A stretch of DNA of 6,811 nucleotides from Bacteroidota bacterium (GTDB lineage: Bacteria; Bacteroidota; Bacteroidia; Bacteroidales; UBA1556). A program made the position numbers and the translations under genes. This document shows positions 6,117 to 6,811 of the stretch, in pieces. The DNA is taken from the NCBI GenBank assembly GCA_003648395.1, contig QMPB01000240.1, positions 1 to 6,811 of the forward strand, given 5' to 3'. The notes below the pieces were generated by a model that worked only from the letters and a program-made list of their open reading frames with translations, was not told the origin of the DNA and did no database searches. Each line of letters begins with the position of its first letter. Positions within the stretch are counted from its first letter, which is position 1.

Positions 6117-6128
6117 TATTAAATACTC
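6117..6128 (-). promoter_or_regulatory. candidate TATA box for the regulator gene
   Basis: The minus strand reads GAGTATTTAATA, centred about 49 bases upstream of ATG 6072, which would give a leader of roughly 20-25 bases. It lies just downstream of the stop codon of the secreted-protein gene, so the regulator can be transcribed alone as well as by read-through. Confidence 0.4.
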
Positions 6129-6135
6129 AAAAATT

Positions 6136-6627
6136 TTAGCATAAAAGAGCTTCAAATGATGGAGGTTCACTATCAGGGATCTTCTCGCTTGGAGGATCAA
6201 AGACAATATTGGCGCTATCTGAATAAAACCCAGGAACATAATAAACAATATCAGCGGTGATAGTATAGATCCCTGAAACTTTGGCGTGATTATAGAATAA
6301 TAGATGAAAACATAGAACCTCAGAAAAGGATACGAGAACGCGAATCTCATATTGGTATTCTTGGTTATCAGGCGTTATCAGTGTGATGAGAACCCGATAC
6401 CTCTTGTTATGGTTATCTAAAAGGTAACTTACGTCCATAAAAGTTTGTATATCATCTTGTCTGCCATCGTTGTCATAATCACCGTAACTAGCATCATGAA
6501 GACGTATAGTTAATTTAGTTGAATAATCTCTTGTCACCTTTGTAGCAATTGCACTATTAAGATAAGTTGAATTAATTAAAAGCACCGAAACTACAGAAAG
6601 GACAACTAGAAAAGTATATCTTTTCAT
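6136..6627 (-). CDS. small secreted or surface protein with a D-x-D-x-D-G loop
   Basis: From ATG 6627 the protein has 163 residues. It opens with a clear signal peptide: MKR, a hydrophobic core (YTFLVVLSVVSVLLI), then small polar residues with likely cleavage near NSAIAT. An upstream ATG at 6648 would add seven residues before MKR. I prefer 6627 because a TATA-like box is centred about 28 bases upstream, which makes a leaderless start there. The mature part begins with beta-type sequence (TKLTIRLHDAS), then GDYDNDGRQDDI (residues 49-60), a calcium-loop-like D-x-D-x-D-G motif as in EF-hand, dockerin and thrombospondin type 3 loops, then alternating beta strands (RVLITLITP, YTITADIVYY) suggesting an Ig-like or beta-sandwich fold. 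The end is Pro/Glu/Ser-rich (DPPSEKIPDSEPP) and finishes in Cys. No C-terminal membrane anchor is present, so release or loose cell-surface binding is likely. The function is unknown. Confidence 0.7.
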   Translation of the reverse strand: MKRYTFLVVLSVVSVLLINSTYLNSAIATKVTRDYSTKLTIRLHDASYGDYDNDGRQDDIQTFMDVSYLLDNHNKRYRVLITLITPDNQEYQYEIRVLVSFSEVLCFHLLFYNHAKVSGIYTITADIVYYVPGFYSDSANIVFDPPSEKIPDSEPPSFEALLC

Positions 6628-6649
6628 CAATGTAAAATATACCGACATG

Positions 6650-6663
6650 ATTTTTAAATTTTA
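6650..6663 (-). promoter_or_regulatory. TATA-like box setting the secreted-protein start
   Basis: The minus strand reads TAAAATTTAAAAAT. Its centre is about 28 bases from ATG 6627, the normal archaeal distance to the transcription start, so the mRNA would begin at or next to that ATG. The alternative ATG 6648 lies too close to this box to be on the transcript. Confidence 0.45.
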
Positions 6664-6811
6664 TTTAATTTTTTTCTTTGAGCTTTAAATGCCGATTCAT
6701 TCTACTTTGAAGAACTATAATAATGCCAAAAAAAATCAATATGAAGATATGAATGAATCTGGCTTCCTGAGATAAAAATTTTCCGCCTTACAACACGGAT
6801 ATTGAAGAATC
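6664..6811. other. AT-rich end of window without a supported gene
   Basis: This tail is very AT-rich. It holds a 28-codon plus-strand frame (ATG 6689 to TAA 6773-6775) with no ribosome site or recognisable product, and a 9-bp inverted repeat, GATTCATTC (6694-6702) and GAATGAATC (6751-6759), with a 48-base spacer. On the minus strand one frame is open from the window edge to a stop near 6704, so the end of another gene cannot be excluded. I see no RNA gene. Confidence 0.35.

Noticed and set aside
6084..6350. 88-codon minus-strand frame overlapping the secreted protein
   Set aside because: It overlaps the secreted-protein gene in another frame. The competing frame has a signal peptide, a motif and a well-placed TATA box.
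6694..6759. 9-bp inverted repeat GATTCATTC / GAATGAATC
   Set aside because: The 48-base spacer and AT-rich setting make this likely by chance; no element end or gene is attached to it.
6689..6775. 28-codon plus-strand frame starting MPIHSTLK
   Set aside because: It is too short and AT-rich to stand out, with no promoter spacing, ribosome site or recognisable product.

Overview
The window looks like accessory or intergenic-rich DNA from an AT-rich archaeon. Three things point to archaea: a short RPA/SSB-type single OB-fold protein of the crenarchaeal SSB kind, TATA-like boxes at archaeal spacing, and start codons without convincing Shine-Dalgarno sites. The duplicated Lrp-like winged-helix regulator and the small secreted protein with a D-x-D-x-D-G loop are styles I associate with Asgard archaea (Heimdall/Loki-type). 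That lineage call is inference, not something the sequence proves.

Left part (1-1371, + strand). An all-HEAT-repeat protein, cut at its 5' end by the window edge, ends at 826. The same reading frame then stays open from 827 to 1225 and encodes the C-terminal half of a PlsY-type glycerol-3-phosphate acyltransferase with no usable start before the conserved motif. It is best read as a decayed or truncated gene. The 146 bases after it hold only a possible fragment of membrane peptide and a pyrimidine-rich terminator for the next minus-strand gene.

Centre (1372-3800). A minus-strand OB-fold single-stranded-DNA-binding protein (GTG start) is divergent from a 521-residue helical protein of unknown function on the plus strand. 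The 258-base divergent spacer has an imperfect direct repeat, candidate TATA boxes, and a seven-codon reading frame whose stop overlaps the start of the 521-residue gene. That gene ends in a perfect 11-bp inverted repeat straddling its stop codon.

Right part (3801-6811). Three genes lie head to tail on the minus strand, in transcription order: a small secreted or surface protein, a double winged-helix transcription regulator, and a tandem two-domain bacterioferritin-like protein with two complete ferroxidase sites. The regulator sits directly upstream of the ferritin, whose promoter region carries a small inverted repeat near the predicted transcription start. A link between the two is plausible but unproven.

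I see no RNA genes, CRISPR arrays, transposases or attachment sites. I did not find a clear multi-gene new system. The best candidates for a second look are the tandem ferritin, the unrecognised 521-residue protein, and the PlsY remnant in an archaeal setting.
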